This document shows, piece after piece, positions 26,683 to 33,865 of a DNA stretch of 38,046 bases. The stretch spans positions 1 through 38,046 of the forward strand of contig JALEZQ010000001.1 in NCBI GenBank assembly GCA_022772475.1, written 5' to 3'. Source of the stretch: Bacteroidales bacterium (GTDB taxonomy: Bacteria > Bacteroidota > Bacteroidia > Bacteroidales > Bacteroidaceae). The notes below the pieces were generated by a model. That model was not told where the DNA came from. It ran no database searches and saw only the letters and a program-made list of their open reading frames with translations. Made by a program: the position numbers and the translations under genes. Each line of letters opens with the position of its first letter. Positions within the stretch are counted from its first letter, which is position 1.

Positions 26683-28545
26683 TCAGTGCTTGAAGAACTG
26701 TCGCCAGTCGGTGCTGTCGGCGTCGTTCTGTGCGTCGTTGTCGTCGCCACCACCTCGGCGGCCGCGTTCACGCCCCTGACGGTCGTCACGGGCGGGACGT
26801 CCACGGCGGTCGTTGCGGTCATTGCGGTCATTACGGCGTGCGCCGCGGGCCACGCGGGGGTCGGGGGCATCGCGCTCGGCGTCGTTGACGATGACGTCGC
26901 GGTCGCCGACACGGGCGCGGGCCATCTTGCGGATGACGAGGGCGGCGTCCTGCTCGGGCACCTCGAAGAAGGAGCAGTTGGTGGTGAGGTCGATGCGGCC
27001 TATCTCCACCTGACCCTTGACGTAGCGGTTGACGAGGTTGATGATCTCGCGGGCGTAGAAGTTGTCGCGCTTGCCCATGTTGATGAACAGGCGGCGGTAT
27101 CCCTCCTCGGCCTTTCGGGGCCCTGCGTTGCGCTCGCGGCGCTGGCGGCGGCTGCCGCTGTCGTCGCGGCCTTCGCCGCCCTCGTGGCGCTTGTGCTTGT
27201 CGCCGCGCTCGCTGACGGTGGGCTGGACAATCTCGGGAGCGTCGGCATAGTAGGACAGGAAGCGGCCGAACTCGCGGCTGACGACGCGCTTGAGGAGGTC
27301 TTCCTTCGACAGCCACTCGAGTTTGCGATAGATTTCGGGCAGGAAGGGGGCGATCTGGTTGTCGTCCACCTCGATGCGCTCCAGTTCGTCCATCACGCGG
27401 TAGAGCTGCTTAGTGCATATCTCACGGGGCTCGGGCAGTGTGCCGGCCTCGAACTGCTTGCCGATGACCTTCTCGATGATGCGGACCTTGCCCTTCTCCT
27501 TGACGTGGATGATGGCGATGCTGGTGCCGCGCTTGCCGGCGCGTCCGGTACGTCCGGAGCGGTGGGTATAGTTCTCTACGTCGTCGGGCAGGCCGTAGTT
27601 GATGACGTGGGTGAGGTCTTCGACGTCGAGGCCGCGGGCGGCCACGTCGGTGGCCACGAGGAGCTGCGTGCGGTGCTGGCGGAACTTCTGCATGGTGAGG
27701 TCGCGCTGGGCCTGCGAGAGGTCGCCGTGGAGCGACTCGGCATTGTAGCCGTCGCGGATGAGGGCGTCGGCCACCTCCTGCGTCTCCATGCGCGTGCGGC
27801 AGAAGATGATGGCGTAGATTTTGGGGAAGTAATCGACGACGCGCTTGAGGGCCAGGTATTTGTCGCGCGCCTGGACGAGGTAATATACGTGGTTGACATT
27901 CTCAGCACCCTCGTTGCGCGAGCCGACGACGATTTCCTTGTAGTCGCGGAGGTAGGTCTTGGCGATGCGCTCTATCTCGCGCCCCATGGTGGCGGAGAAG
28001 AGCAGGGTGTTGCGGTTTTCGGGCACGCCGGCCAGTATCTCGTCGATGCTCTCGGTGAAGCCCATGTTGAGCATCTCGTCGGCCTCGTCGAGGACGACAT
28101 TCTCTACCGTATCGAGGCAGGCCACGCCGCGGTGCATGAGGTCGATGAGGCGGCCGGGGGTGGCGACGATGACCTGTGCGCCGCGCTTGAGGGCCCGGAT
28201 CTGGCTCTCTATGCTCGAGCCGCCATAGACGGCGAGGACATGCAGGCCGTCGATATAGCGGGAATAGTCTTTCAGGTCGTCGGCAATCTGGAGGCAGAGC
28301 TCGCGCGTCGGACTGAGGATGACGGCCTGCGTGGTGCGGTCGTCGGGGTTGACTTTCTGGAGTACGGGCAGGCCGAAGGCGGCCGTCTTGCCCGTGCCGG
28401 TCTGGGCCAGGGCGATGACGTCGTTGCCCTCGCCGAGCAGATAGGGGATGACTTGCTCCTGTACGGGCATCGGGCTTTCGTAGCCCATCTCAGCAATGGC
28501 GCGGCGGATGGGCTCGCACACGCCCAGTTCTTCAAAACTTTTCAA
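26683..28545 (-). CDS. DEAD-box ATP-dependent RNA helicase (DeaD/CsdA type)
   Basis: The 620-residue protein unwinds RNA duplexes in ribosome assembly or mRNA turnover. Motifs in order: Q motif near residue 25, AQTGTGKT (47-54), PTREL, TPGRLID, DEAD (153-156), SAT (184-186). The second RecA domain has IIFCRT, VATDVAARGLDVEDLTHVIN and HRSGRTGRAG. After a charged linker (about 445-475) comes a DbpA-like RNA-binding domain (EEGYRRLFINMGKRDNFYAR). The tail is Arg/Asp/Gly-rich and disordered, as in cold-shock helicases. It is divergent from the DUF2851 gene. The specific substrate is not known. Confidence 0.95.
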   Translation of the reverse strand: MKSFEELGVCEPIRRAIAEMGYESPMPVQEQVIPYLLGEGNDVIALAQTGTGKTAAFGLPVLQKVNPDDRTTQAVILSPTRELCLQIADDLKDYSRYIDGLHVLAVYGGSSIESQIRALKRGAQVIVATPGRLIDLMHRGVACLDTVENVVLDEADEMLNMGFTESIDEILAGVPENRNTLLFSATMGREIERIAKTYLRDYKEIVVGSRNEGAENVNHVYYLVQARDKYLALKRVVDYFPKIYAIIFCRTRMETQEVADALIRDGYNAESLHGDLSQAQRDLTMQKFRQHRTQLLVATDVAARGLDVEDLTHVINYGLPDDVENYTHRSGRTGRAGKRGTSIAIIHVKEKGKVRIIEKVIGKQFEAGTLPEPREICTKQLYRVMDELERIEVDDNQIAPFLPEIYRKLEWLSKEDLLKRVVSREFGRFLSYYADAPEIVQPTVSERGDKHKRHEGGEGRDDSGSRRQRRERNAGPRKAEEGYRRLFINMGKRDNFYAREIINLVNRYVKGQVEIGRIDLTTNCSFFEVPEQDAALVIRKMARARVGDRDVIVNDAERDAPDPRVARGARRNDRNDRNDRRGRPARDDRQGRERGRRGGGDDNDAQNDADSTDWRQFFKH

Positions 28546-28586
28546 TGGGAAATAACGGGGGAAAGATACAATAAAATACTTGTGGG

Positions 28587-28617
28587 CAAAGGTACGCGAA
28601 AAAATCCAATAATCAAG
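28587..28617 (-). promoter_or_regulatory. Promoter of the DEAD-box helicase gene
   Basis: On the minus strand: CTTG (28617-28614), exactly 19 nt, then TACCTTTG (28594-28587). The -7 is perfect and the -33 matches 3 of 4 bases. The transcript would start near 28581, about 35 nt before the ATG at 28545. Confidence 0.72.
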
Positions 28618-28651
28618 ACTATGGCGGCTTCACAGACCGAAGAAAAATGCT

Positions 28652-28659
28652 TATCTTTG
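28652..28659 (+). promoter_or_regulatory. -7 box of the DUF2851-thioesterase-dprA operon
   Basis: TATCTTTG is a full -7 match. At 19 nt spacing the -33 position reads TTCA, a weak match. The transcript would start near 28665, about 43 nt before the ATG at 28708. It is back-to-back with the helicase promoter. Confidence 0.55.
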
Positions 28660-28707
28660 TCGGTTTCACAGCGCGCATAGCAAAATGCGCCCCAAACCCC
28701 CTTCGCC

Positions 28708-29997
28708 ATGGAACTACTGCTCCATTACGTGTGGCAGCACAAGCTGTTTCCCGCCACCATCCTCGAGGGTCTGCACGGCGAACAGGTCGAGGTCATCGAC
28801 ACCGGCCTGCACAACACCGACGCGGGGCCCGACTTCTTCAACGCCAAGGTGAAGATTGACGGCCTGCTGTGGGTGGGCAACGTGGAGATTCATACCCTTG
28901 CCTCAGACTGGTTTCGGCACGGCCACGACAGCGACGCTGCCTACGACAACACCATCCTCCACGTCTGCTCGGAGGCGGACATGGAGGTGGTGACGCACAG
29001 CGGACGGCGCCCCACACAGCTGACGCTGACGGTGCCGCAGCGCGTGGCGGACAATTACCACGAACTGCTCACGGAGAGCACCTACCCGCCGTGCTACCGC
29101 GTCATCCCTGACATCGCGCCGCTGGCGGCGCACGCCTGGCTCAACCGCCTCACCGCGGACCGCCTGGAGGAGAAGACAGCACGCATCGCGCAGTGGCTGG
29201 AACGCACGGCGGACGACTGGGAGCGGGTGGCATTCATCACGCTGGCGCGAAACTTTGGCTTCGGCATCAACAGCGATGCCTTCGAGCAATGGGGCGCCAC
29301 GCTGCCGCTGCACGCGGCGGCGAAACACCGCGACGACCTGTTTCAGGTGGAGGCGCTCTTCATGGGCCACGCGGGACTGCTGGACGACGAGGCGGTGGCG
29401 CCGGAACGCCGCGACGACTATTTCCTGCGCCTGCAGGGCGAATGGCGCTACCTGGCGCACAAATTCTCGCTCTCGCCGATCGACCGCCACCTGTGGCGCT
29501 TCCTGCGGCTCCGGCCGCAAAACTTCCCCTATGTGCGCCTGGCGCAGTTGGCAGAATTGTACCACGCGCGGCGCACGGACTTCTCGGCGCTGCTATCGGC
29601 ACCGGACACGGCGGCGCTGCGCACGCTGCTGACGGCACACGCCACGCCCTACTGGCAGACGCACTTCTCCTTCGGCCACGACAGCGCACGCTCGGAGAAG
29701 ACGCTGCGCACGGCATCGATCGACCTGCTGCTCATCAACACGGTGGCGCCGCTGCTCTTCGCCTACGGCCGGCAACACGGCGACGACGAGCGCATGGAGG
29801 CGGCGGTGGCACTGCTGGAGGCGCTGCCGCCGGAGCACAACCACATCACGCGACAATGGGCCAAGGCGGGGCTGACGGCGGCACACGCGGCCGACTCGCA
29901 GGGCCTCATCCACCTGCGACGAAAGTATTGCGACCGCAAGGACTGCCTGCGTTGCCGCTTCGGCAGGGAGTATCTGCGCCGAAAGCCTACGGCGTAG
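28708..29997 (+). CDS. DUF2851 family protein
   Basis: The 429-residue protein matches DUF2851, a family of unknown function largely confined to Bacteroidetes/Chlorobi. Seen are MELLLHYVWQHKLFPATILE, then EVIDTGLHNTDAGPDFFNAK and VGNVEIHTLASDWFRHGHDS. This resembles the acidic core arrangement of PD-(D/E)XK nucleases (D...E-I-H), but that link is my inference. Near the C-terminus CDRKDCLRCRFG has three closely spaced cysteines that could bind metal. It begins a cluster with a thioesterase and dprA. Confidence 0.87.
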   Translation: MELLLHYVWQHKLFPATILEGLHGEQVEVIDTGLHNTDAGPDFFNAKVKIDGLLWVGNVEIHTLASDWFRHGHDSDAAYDNTILHVCSEADMEVVTHSGRRPTQLTLTVPQRVADNYHELLTESTYPPCYRVIPDIAPLAAHAWLNRLTADRLEEKTARIAQWLERTADDWERVAFITLARNFGFGINSDAFEQWGATLPLHAAAKHRDDLFQVEALFMGHAGLLDDEAVAPERRDDYFLRLQGEWRYLAHKFSLSPIDRHLWRFLRLRPQNFPYVRLAQLAELYHARRTDFSALLSAPDTAALRTLLTAHATPYWQTHFSFGHDSARSEKTLRTASIDLLLINTVAPLLFAYGRQHGDDERMEAAVALLEALPPEHNHITRQWAKAGLTAAHAADSQGLIHLRRKYCDRKDCLRCRFGREYLRRKPTA

Positions 29998-30042
29998 GCT
30001 GCGCCAAACTTTTCAAAGAAACAAGCCTCATAATCCTTTCTC

Positions 30043-30450
30043 ATGACTTACCATTTTGAACTGCGCATGAAGGTCCGCGACTACGAATGCGACCTGCAGG
30101 GCATCGTCAACAATGCCAACTACCAACACTACACGGAGCACACACGCCACGAGTTTCTGCTGAGCGAGGGGGTGAGCTTTGCCGACCTCCACGCCCGCGG
30201 CATCGACGCCGTGGTGGCGCGCATGACGATGGCGTTCAAGACGCCGCTGCGCTCGGGCGACGAGTTCATCTCGCGCCTGGCGCTGCGCAAGGACGGCCTG
30301 AAGTACATCTTCCAGCAGGACATCTTCCGCGCTGCGGACGAACGCCCGGTACTGCGCTCCACGGTGGAGGCGGTGTGCCTGGTGAACGGCCGGCTGGGAA
30401 CGTGTGACGAACTGGACGCGACGTTCAACAAGTACATCTGCGCGGAGTGA
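30043..30450 (+). CDS. Acyl-CoA thioesterase, 4HBT/YbgC-like hotdog fold
   Basis: The 135-residue single hotdog-domain protein starts MTYHFELRMKVRDYECDLQG and has the active-site region DLQGIVNNANYQHYTEHTRH. This corresponds to the Y-x-D-x-D-x-x-G-x-V-N-N pattern of 4-hydroxybenzoyl-CoA thioesterase relatives. It probably hydrolyses an acyl-CoA or acyl-ACP; the natural substrate cannot be read from sequence. It starts 45 bp after DUF2851. Its stop overlaps the dprA start by one base. Confidence 0.9.
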   Translation: MTYHFELRMKVRDYECDLQGIVNNANYQHYTEHTRHEFLLSEGVSFADLHARGIDAVVARMTMAFKTPLRSGDEFISRLALRKDGLKYIFQQDIFRAADERPVLRSTVEAVCLVNGRLGTCDELDATFNKYICAE

Positions 30451-31544
30451 TGGACAGTTCGCTGCTGCACGCCGTCGCCCTGACGCGTATCAAAGGACTG
30501 ACGCAGGCTGCCGCCATGCAGCTCCTCCGCCGGTACGGTACGGCGGAGGAGCTTTGGCTGGCGCGCCACGACCTGCCGGAGAAATGGGCGCGCCTGATGG
30601 CGAACACGGCGGAGGCGGAAGACCGCGCCGGCGCCGAACTGGCTTTCTGCGAGAAGCACGGCATACAGGTCCTGCCCTACGGCACGCCGGCCTACCCCAC
30701 CCTGCTGGCGGATTGTCCGGACGCGCCGGCGGTGCTTTTCTATCAGGGCACGGCCAATCTGAACGCGCGGCACGTCATTTCGGTGGTCGGCACGCGCCAC
30801 ATCTCCAGTTATGGGCAGGACTTTTGTCAAGAGTTTTGTGCACAACTGGCATCACTCCTTCCTGATTGTCTTATCGTTAGCGGACTGGCCTACGGCGTCG
30901 ATATTGCCGTCCACCGCGGGGCATTGCGCAATGGGCTGAGCACGGTGGCGGTTCTCGCGCATGGTTTGGACCGCATCTACCCGGCTTTGCACCGGCAGAC
31001 GGCGATAGAGATGCTGCAACACGGCGGACTCCTCACGGAGTACCTCACGGGCACGGCGCCGGACAAGGGCAACTTCGTCCGCCGCAACCGCATCGTCGCG
31101 GGCATCGCGTCGGCGACGCTGGTGGTGGAGAGCGCAGACCACGGCGGCGCCCTCATCACGGCCAACCTGGCCTGCGGCTACAACCGCGAGGTCTTCGCCG
31201 TGCCGGGACGCATCAACGACCCCTACTCGGCGGGCTGCAACCGCCTTATCCGTACCACGCGTGCCGGTCTGGTGACGTCGGCGGCGGACGTGGTGGAGAT
31301 GCTCGGATGGTCACAGCCCTCCACCGTGCGGCCGGCGGCCATACAGCGCGAACTCTTCCCCGAACTGGACGAGGACCAGCAGCGCATCGCCGACCTGCTC
31401 AAGGACAGCGACGACTATACGGCCGACCGACTGGCCATCGCTACCAACATGCCGTCCCAACGGCTGGCCGAAAAACTCTTCGACATGGAGATGCAGGGCG
31501 TGGTGCGCCTGCTGCCGGGCGGACGCTACCACCTCATAGGCTGA
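30450..31544 (+). CDS. dprA: DNA-processing protein DprA
   Basis: DprA binds incoming single-stranded DNA during natural transformation and loads RecA. The 364-residue protein has an N-terminal SAM/HhH-like region (RIKGLTQAAAMQLLRRYGTA). The Rossmann-like core follows (VISVVGTRHISSYGQDFCQE, GLAYGVDIAVHRGAL, RRNRIVAGIASATLVVESAD, FAVPGRINDPYSAGCNRLI). A C-terminal winged-helix-like region (residues about 300-364) ends it. The ATG at 30450 overlaps the thioesterase TGA by one base and is preferred to the GTG just upstream. A strong terminator follows. DprA is also conserved in species not known to be transformable. Confidence 0.96.
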   Translation: MDSSLLHAVALTRIKGLTQAAAMQLLRRYGTAEELWLARHDLPEKWARLMANTAEAEDRAGAELAFCEKHGIQVLPYGTPAYPTLLADCPDAPAVLFYQGTANLNARHVISVVGTRHISSYGQDFCQEFCAQLASLLPDCLIVSGLAYGVDIAVHRGALRNGLSTVAVLAHGLDRIYPALHRQTAIEMLQHGGLLTEYLTGTAPDKGNFVRRNRIVAGIASATLVVESADHGGALITANLACGYNREVFAVPGRINDPYSAGCNRLIRTTRAGLVTSAADVVEMLGWSQPSTVRPAAIQRELFPELDEDQQRIADLLKDSDDYTADRLAIATNMPSQRLAEKLFDMEMQGVVRLLPGGRYHLIG

Positions 31545-31579
31545 GTCGCACTGAACCGCACCATACAAACTACACCTCG

Positions 31580-31615
31580 ACAAGGAAACACTGCCCGGTG
31601 TTTCCTTGTTTTTTT
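31580..31615 (+). terminator. Perfect terminator after dprA
   Basis: ACAAGGAAACAC (31580-31591) and GTGTTTCCTTGT (31598-31609) form a perfect 12-bp stem with a six-base loop, followed by a T-run. It isolates mnmG from the dprA operon. Confidence 0.9.
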
Positions 31616-31616
31616 G

Positions 31617-31624
31617 TACTTTTG
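31617..31624 (+). promoter_or_regulatory. -7 box of mnmG
   Basis: TACTTTTG fits TAnnTTTG, and the transcript would start about 15 nt before the ATG. The -33 position falls in the dprA terminator loop and reads CCCG, not TTTG. Confidence 0.5.
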
Positions 31625-31645
31625 CGCCAAACTCACAGATACGCT

Positions 31646-33523
31646 ATGGATACAGATTTCCACTACGACATCGTGGTCATCGGCGCCGGCCATGCCGGCT
31701 GCGAGGCGGCGCGCGCTGCGGCCCTCATGGGCGCCCGCACCGTGGTCATCACGATGGACATGAACAAAATTGCGCAGATGAGCTGCAACCCCGCCATCGG
31801 CGGCATTGCCAAAGGCCAGATCGTACGCGAGGTGGACGCCCTGGGCGGCGCCACGGGTCTGGTGACGGACGCCACGGCCATCCAGTTTCGTATGCTCAAC
31901 CGCTCGAAAGGACCTGCCGTATGGAGCCCGCGAGCACAGTGCGACCGCGCCCGCTTCATCACGACGTGGCGCCATACGCTGGAAAACACCGACGGCCTGG
32001 ACATCTGGCAGGACGAGGCCACCGAGATTCTGACCGACGGCCGCCGCGTCACGGGCATCCGCACCCTCTGGGGCGCCACGTTCCGCTGCCGCGCGGTGGT
32101 GGTGACGGCGGGCACCTTCCTCAACGGCCTGATGCACGTGGGCCGCGTACAGGTGCCGGGCGGACGCTGCGCCGAGCCGGCAGCCACACGGCTGACGGCC
32201 TCCATCAACGCGCTGGGCATACGCTCGGAGCGCATGAAAACGGGCACACCGGTGCGCATCGACGCCCGCTCGGTGCACTTCGACCTCATGGAGGAACAGC
32301 CGGGCGAAACGGACTTCCACCGCTTCTCGTATATCAGTGCGCCGCGGCCGCTGCCGCAGATGAAGTGCTGGACGTGCAACACGAACGCCGAGGCGCACCG
32401 CACGCTGCTCAGCGGACTGAAAGACTCGCCGCTCTACAACGGACAAATTAAGAGCATCGGCCCGCGCTACTGCCCCAGCGTGGAGACAAAACTGGTCACC
32501 TTCCCCGAACGCACGCAGCACCCGCTGTTTCTCGAGCCGGAGGGCACCGATACCAACGAACTTTACCTGAACGGTTTCTCGTCGTCGCTGCCGATGGACG
32601 TGCAGATTGCGGCCCTGCGCTGCATCCCCTGCTTCAGCGACGTGCGGGTTTATCGTCCGGGCTACGCCATCGAGTACGACTTCTTCCCGCCCACCCAACT
32701 GCGCCATTCGCTCGAAACGAAAGCCGTCGAGGGCCTGTTCTTCGCCGGACAGGTCAACGGCACGACGGGCTACGAGGAAGCCGCAGGGCAGGGCCTCATC
32801 GCGGGCATCAACGCGGCACAGCGTTGCAGCGGCGGCGAAGCCCTCGTGCTGCACCGCGACGAAGGCTACATCGGCGTACTCATCGACGATTTGGTGACGA
32901 AGGGTGTGGACGAGCCCTACCGCATGTTCACCTCACGCGCCGAGTACCGCATCCTGCTGCGTCAGGACAATGCCGACGCACGCCTCACGCCCTACGCCGA
33001 ACGGCTGGGCCTGGCATCGGCCGAACGTCTGCGCCGCTTCCGCGCCAAGAGCGAAGCCATCGAGGCTATCACCGCATGGTGCGCGTCGCACACGCTACGC
33101 CCTGCCGACATCAACGCCTATCTCGAACAGGTGGGCAGCGTACCGCTCCATGGCGGCGCGCGCGTCGATGAACTGGTATGCCGGCCGCAGGCAACGCTGG
33201 CGGGCGTCGCCGCCTACGTGCCCGAACTGCAGGCACTGCTCGACGCGCCGACCGAAGACCGCGAAGAAATCGAAGAAGCCGCCGAGGTGGCCATCAAGTA
33301 CGCCGGCTACATTGCCCGCGAGCGGGTCATCGCCGACAAGATGCAGCGCCTCGAGGCCATACGCATCCGCGGCCGCTTCGATTACAACAGCCTGCAACAA
33401 CTCTCCACCGAGGCGCGGCAGAAACTGACGGCCATCGACCCCGAAACCATAGCGCAGGCCGGCCGCATCCCCGGCGTCTCGCCGAGCGACATCAGCGTGC
33501 TGCTGGTGCTCATGGGGCGCTGA
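31646..33523 (+). CDS. mnmG: tRNA uridine-5-carboxymethylaminomethyl modification enzyme MnmG
   Basis: With MnmE, MnmG (GidA) modifies the wobble uridine at C5 in several tRNAs, using FAD and methylene-THF. The 625-residue protein begins at the ATG at 31646 with DIVVIGAGHAGCEAARAAAL (FAD loop, residues 8-27). It has NPAIGGIAKGQIVREVDALG, then RGPAVWSPRAQCDR-like and GYEEAAGQGLIAGINAA segments. The C-terminal helical domain has FTSRAEYRILLRQDNADARL and YAGYIARERVIADKMQRLEA, which contact MnmE and tRNA. Length is standard. The frame extends upstream into dprA, but only this ATG gives a normal N-terminus. Confidence 0.97.
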   Translation: MDTDFHYDIVVIGAGHAGCEAARAAALMGARTVVITMDMNKIAQMSCNPAIGGIAKGQIVREVDALGGATGLVTDATAIQFRMLNRSKGPAVWSPRAQCDRARFITTWRHTLENTDGLDIWQDEATEILTDGRRVTGIRTLWGATFRCRAVVVTAGTFLNGLMHVGRVQVPGGRCAEPAATRLTASINALGIRSERMKTGTPVRIDARSVHFDLMEEQPGETDFHRFSYISAPRPLPQMKCWTCNTNAEAHRTLLSGLKDSPLYNGQIKSIGPRYCPSVETKLVTFPERTQHPLFLEPEGTDTNELYLNGFSSSLPMDVQIAALRCIPCFSDVRVYRPGYAIEYDFFPPTQLRHSLETKAVEGLFFAGQVNGTTGYEEAAGQGLIAGINAAQRCSGGEALVLHRDEGYIGVLIDDLVTKGVDEPYRMFTSRAEYRILLRQDNADARLTPYAERLGLASAERLRRFRAKSEAIEAITAWCASHTLRPADINAYLEQVGSVPLHGGARVDELVCRPQATLAGVAAYVPELQALLDAPTEDREEIEEAAEVAIKYAGYIARERVIADKMQRLEAIRIRGRFDYNSLQQLSTEARQKLTAIDPETIAQAGRIPGVSPSDISVLLVLMGR

Positions 33524-33530
33524 GCGCGGG

Positions 33531-33681
33531 TGTGTCAAAATGCATATTTTGATGCACACGCGAAGGTGCGTCAGAATGGTTAAGATGCAAGGCGCTGAGG
33601 AGGAGGGCGCCGGGAGTGTACTGAAGTACATGACCAAGCCCGAAGACGATAGCAACGCAGCAGATTGGCCATTATGACACA
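33531..33681. repeat. 151-bp MITE-like element with TGTGTCA inverted ends
   Basis: The element starts TGTGTCAAAA and ends TTATGACACA, with 7-bp perfect inverted ends. Internally it is highly folded. TCAAAAT-GCAT-ATTTTGA lies near the left end, GGCGC pairs with GCGCC around 33591-33612, and TGTACT-GA-AGTACA sits around 33617-33630. Read on the minus strand it contains an open frame (LLRCYRLRAWSCTSVHSRRP) of a type often predicted as spurious small proteins in Gram-negative genomes. That fits a dispersed repeat family. It lies directly after mnmG and contains no transposase. Confidence 0.75.
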
Positions 33682-33707
33682 CCGCACACCCTTCACGTCC
33701 TGCTTCG

Positions 33708-33723
33708 CGTTCCACGTGAAACA
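33708..33723 (+). promoter_or_regulatory. parS-like centromere site (ParB binding)
   Basis: CGTTCCACGTGAAACA matches the broadly conserved bacterial parS consensus TGTTNCACGTGAAACA at every specified position except the first base. It is intergenic, between mnmG and uvrC, 26 bp after the MITE-like element. parS sites cluster near oriC. ParB/ParA genes are not in this window. The chance of such a match at random in 38 kb is small, but binding is unproven. Confidence 0.72.
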
Positions 33724-33865
33724 AAGCGCCCCACCCTTTCTAAGAATCAACGTCTTGCAGAAAGCAACCCTGTACAAAGGAAAACGTGCACAGGCCTTAA
33801 AGCAACGCTCCAAGGCGGGCGCCGTGAGGGCCGGGCGACATACCAATCCGTAATACCTACTTCGC

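Noticed and set aside
25816-28680. 954-codon plus-strand ORF over the OMP and helicase genes
   Set aside because: It is antisense to two recognisable genes and its Val/Ala/Gly/Asp-rich content is that of a GC-rich shadow frame.
31526-32854. 442-codon ORF antisense to mnmG
   Set aside because: Shadow of mnmG with no family resemblance.
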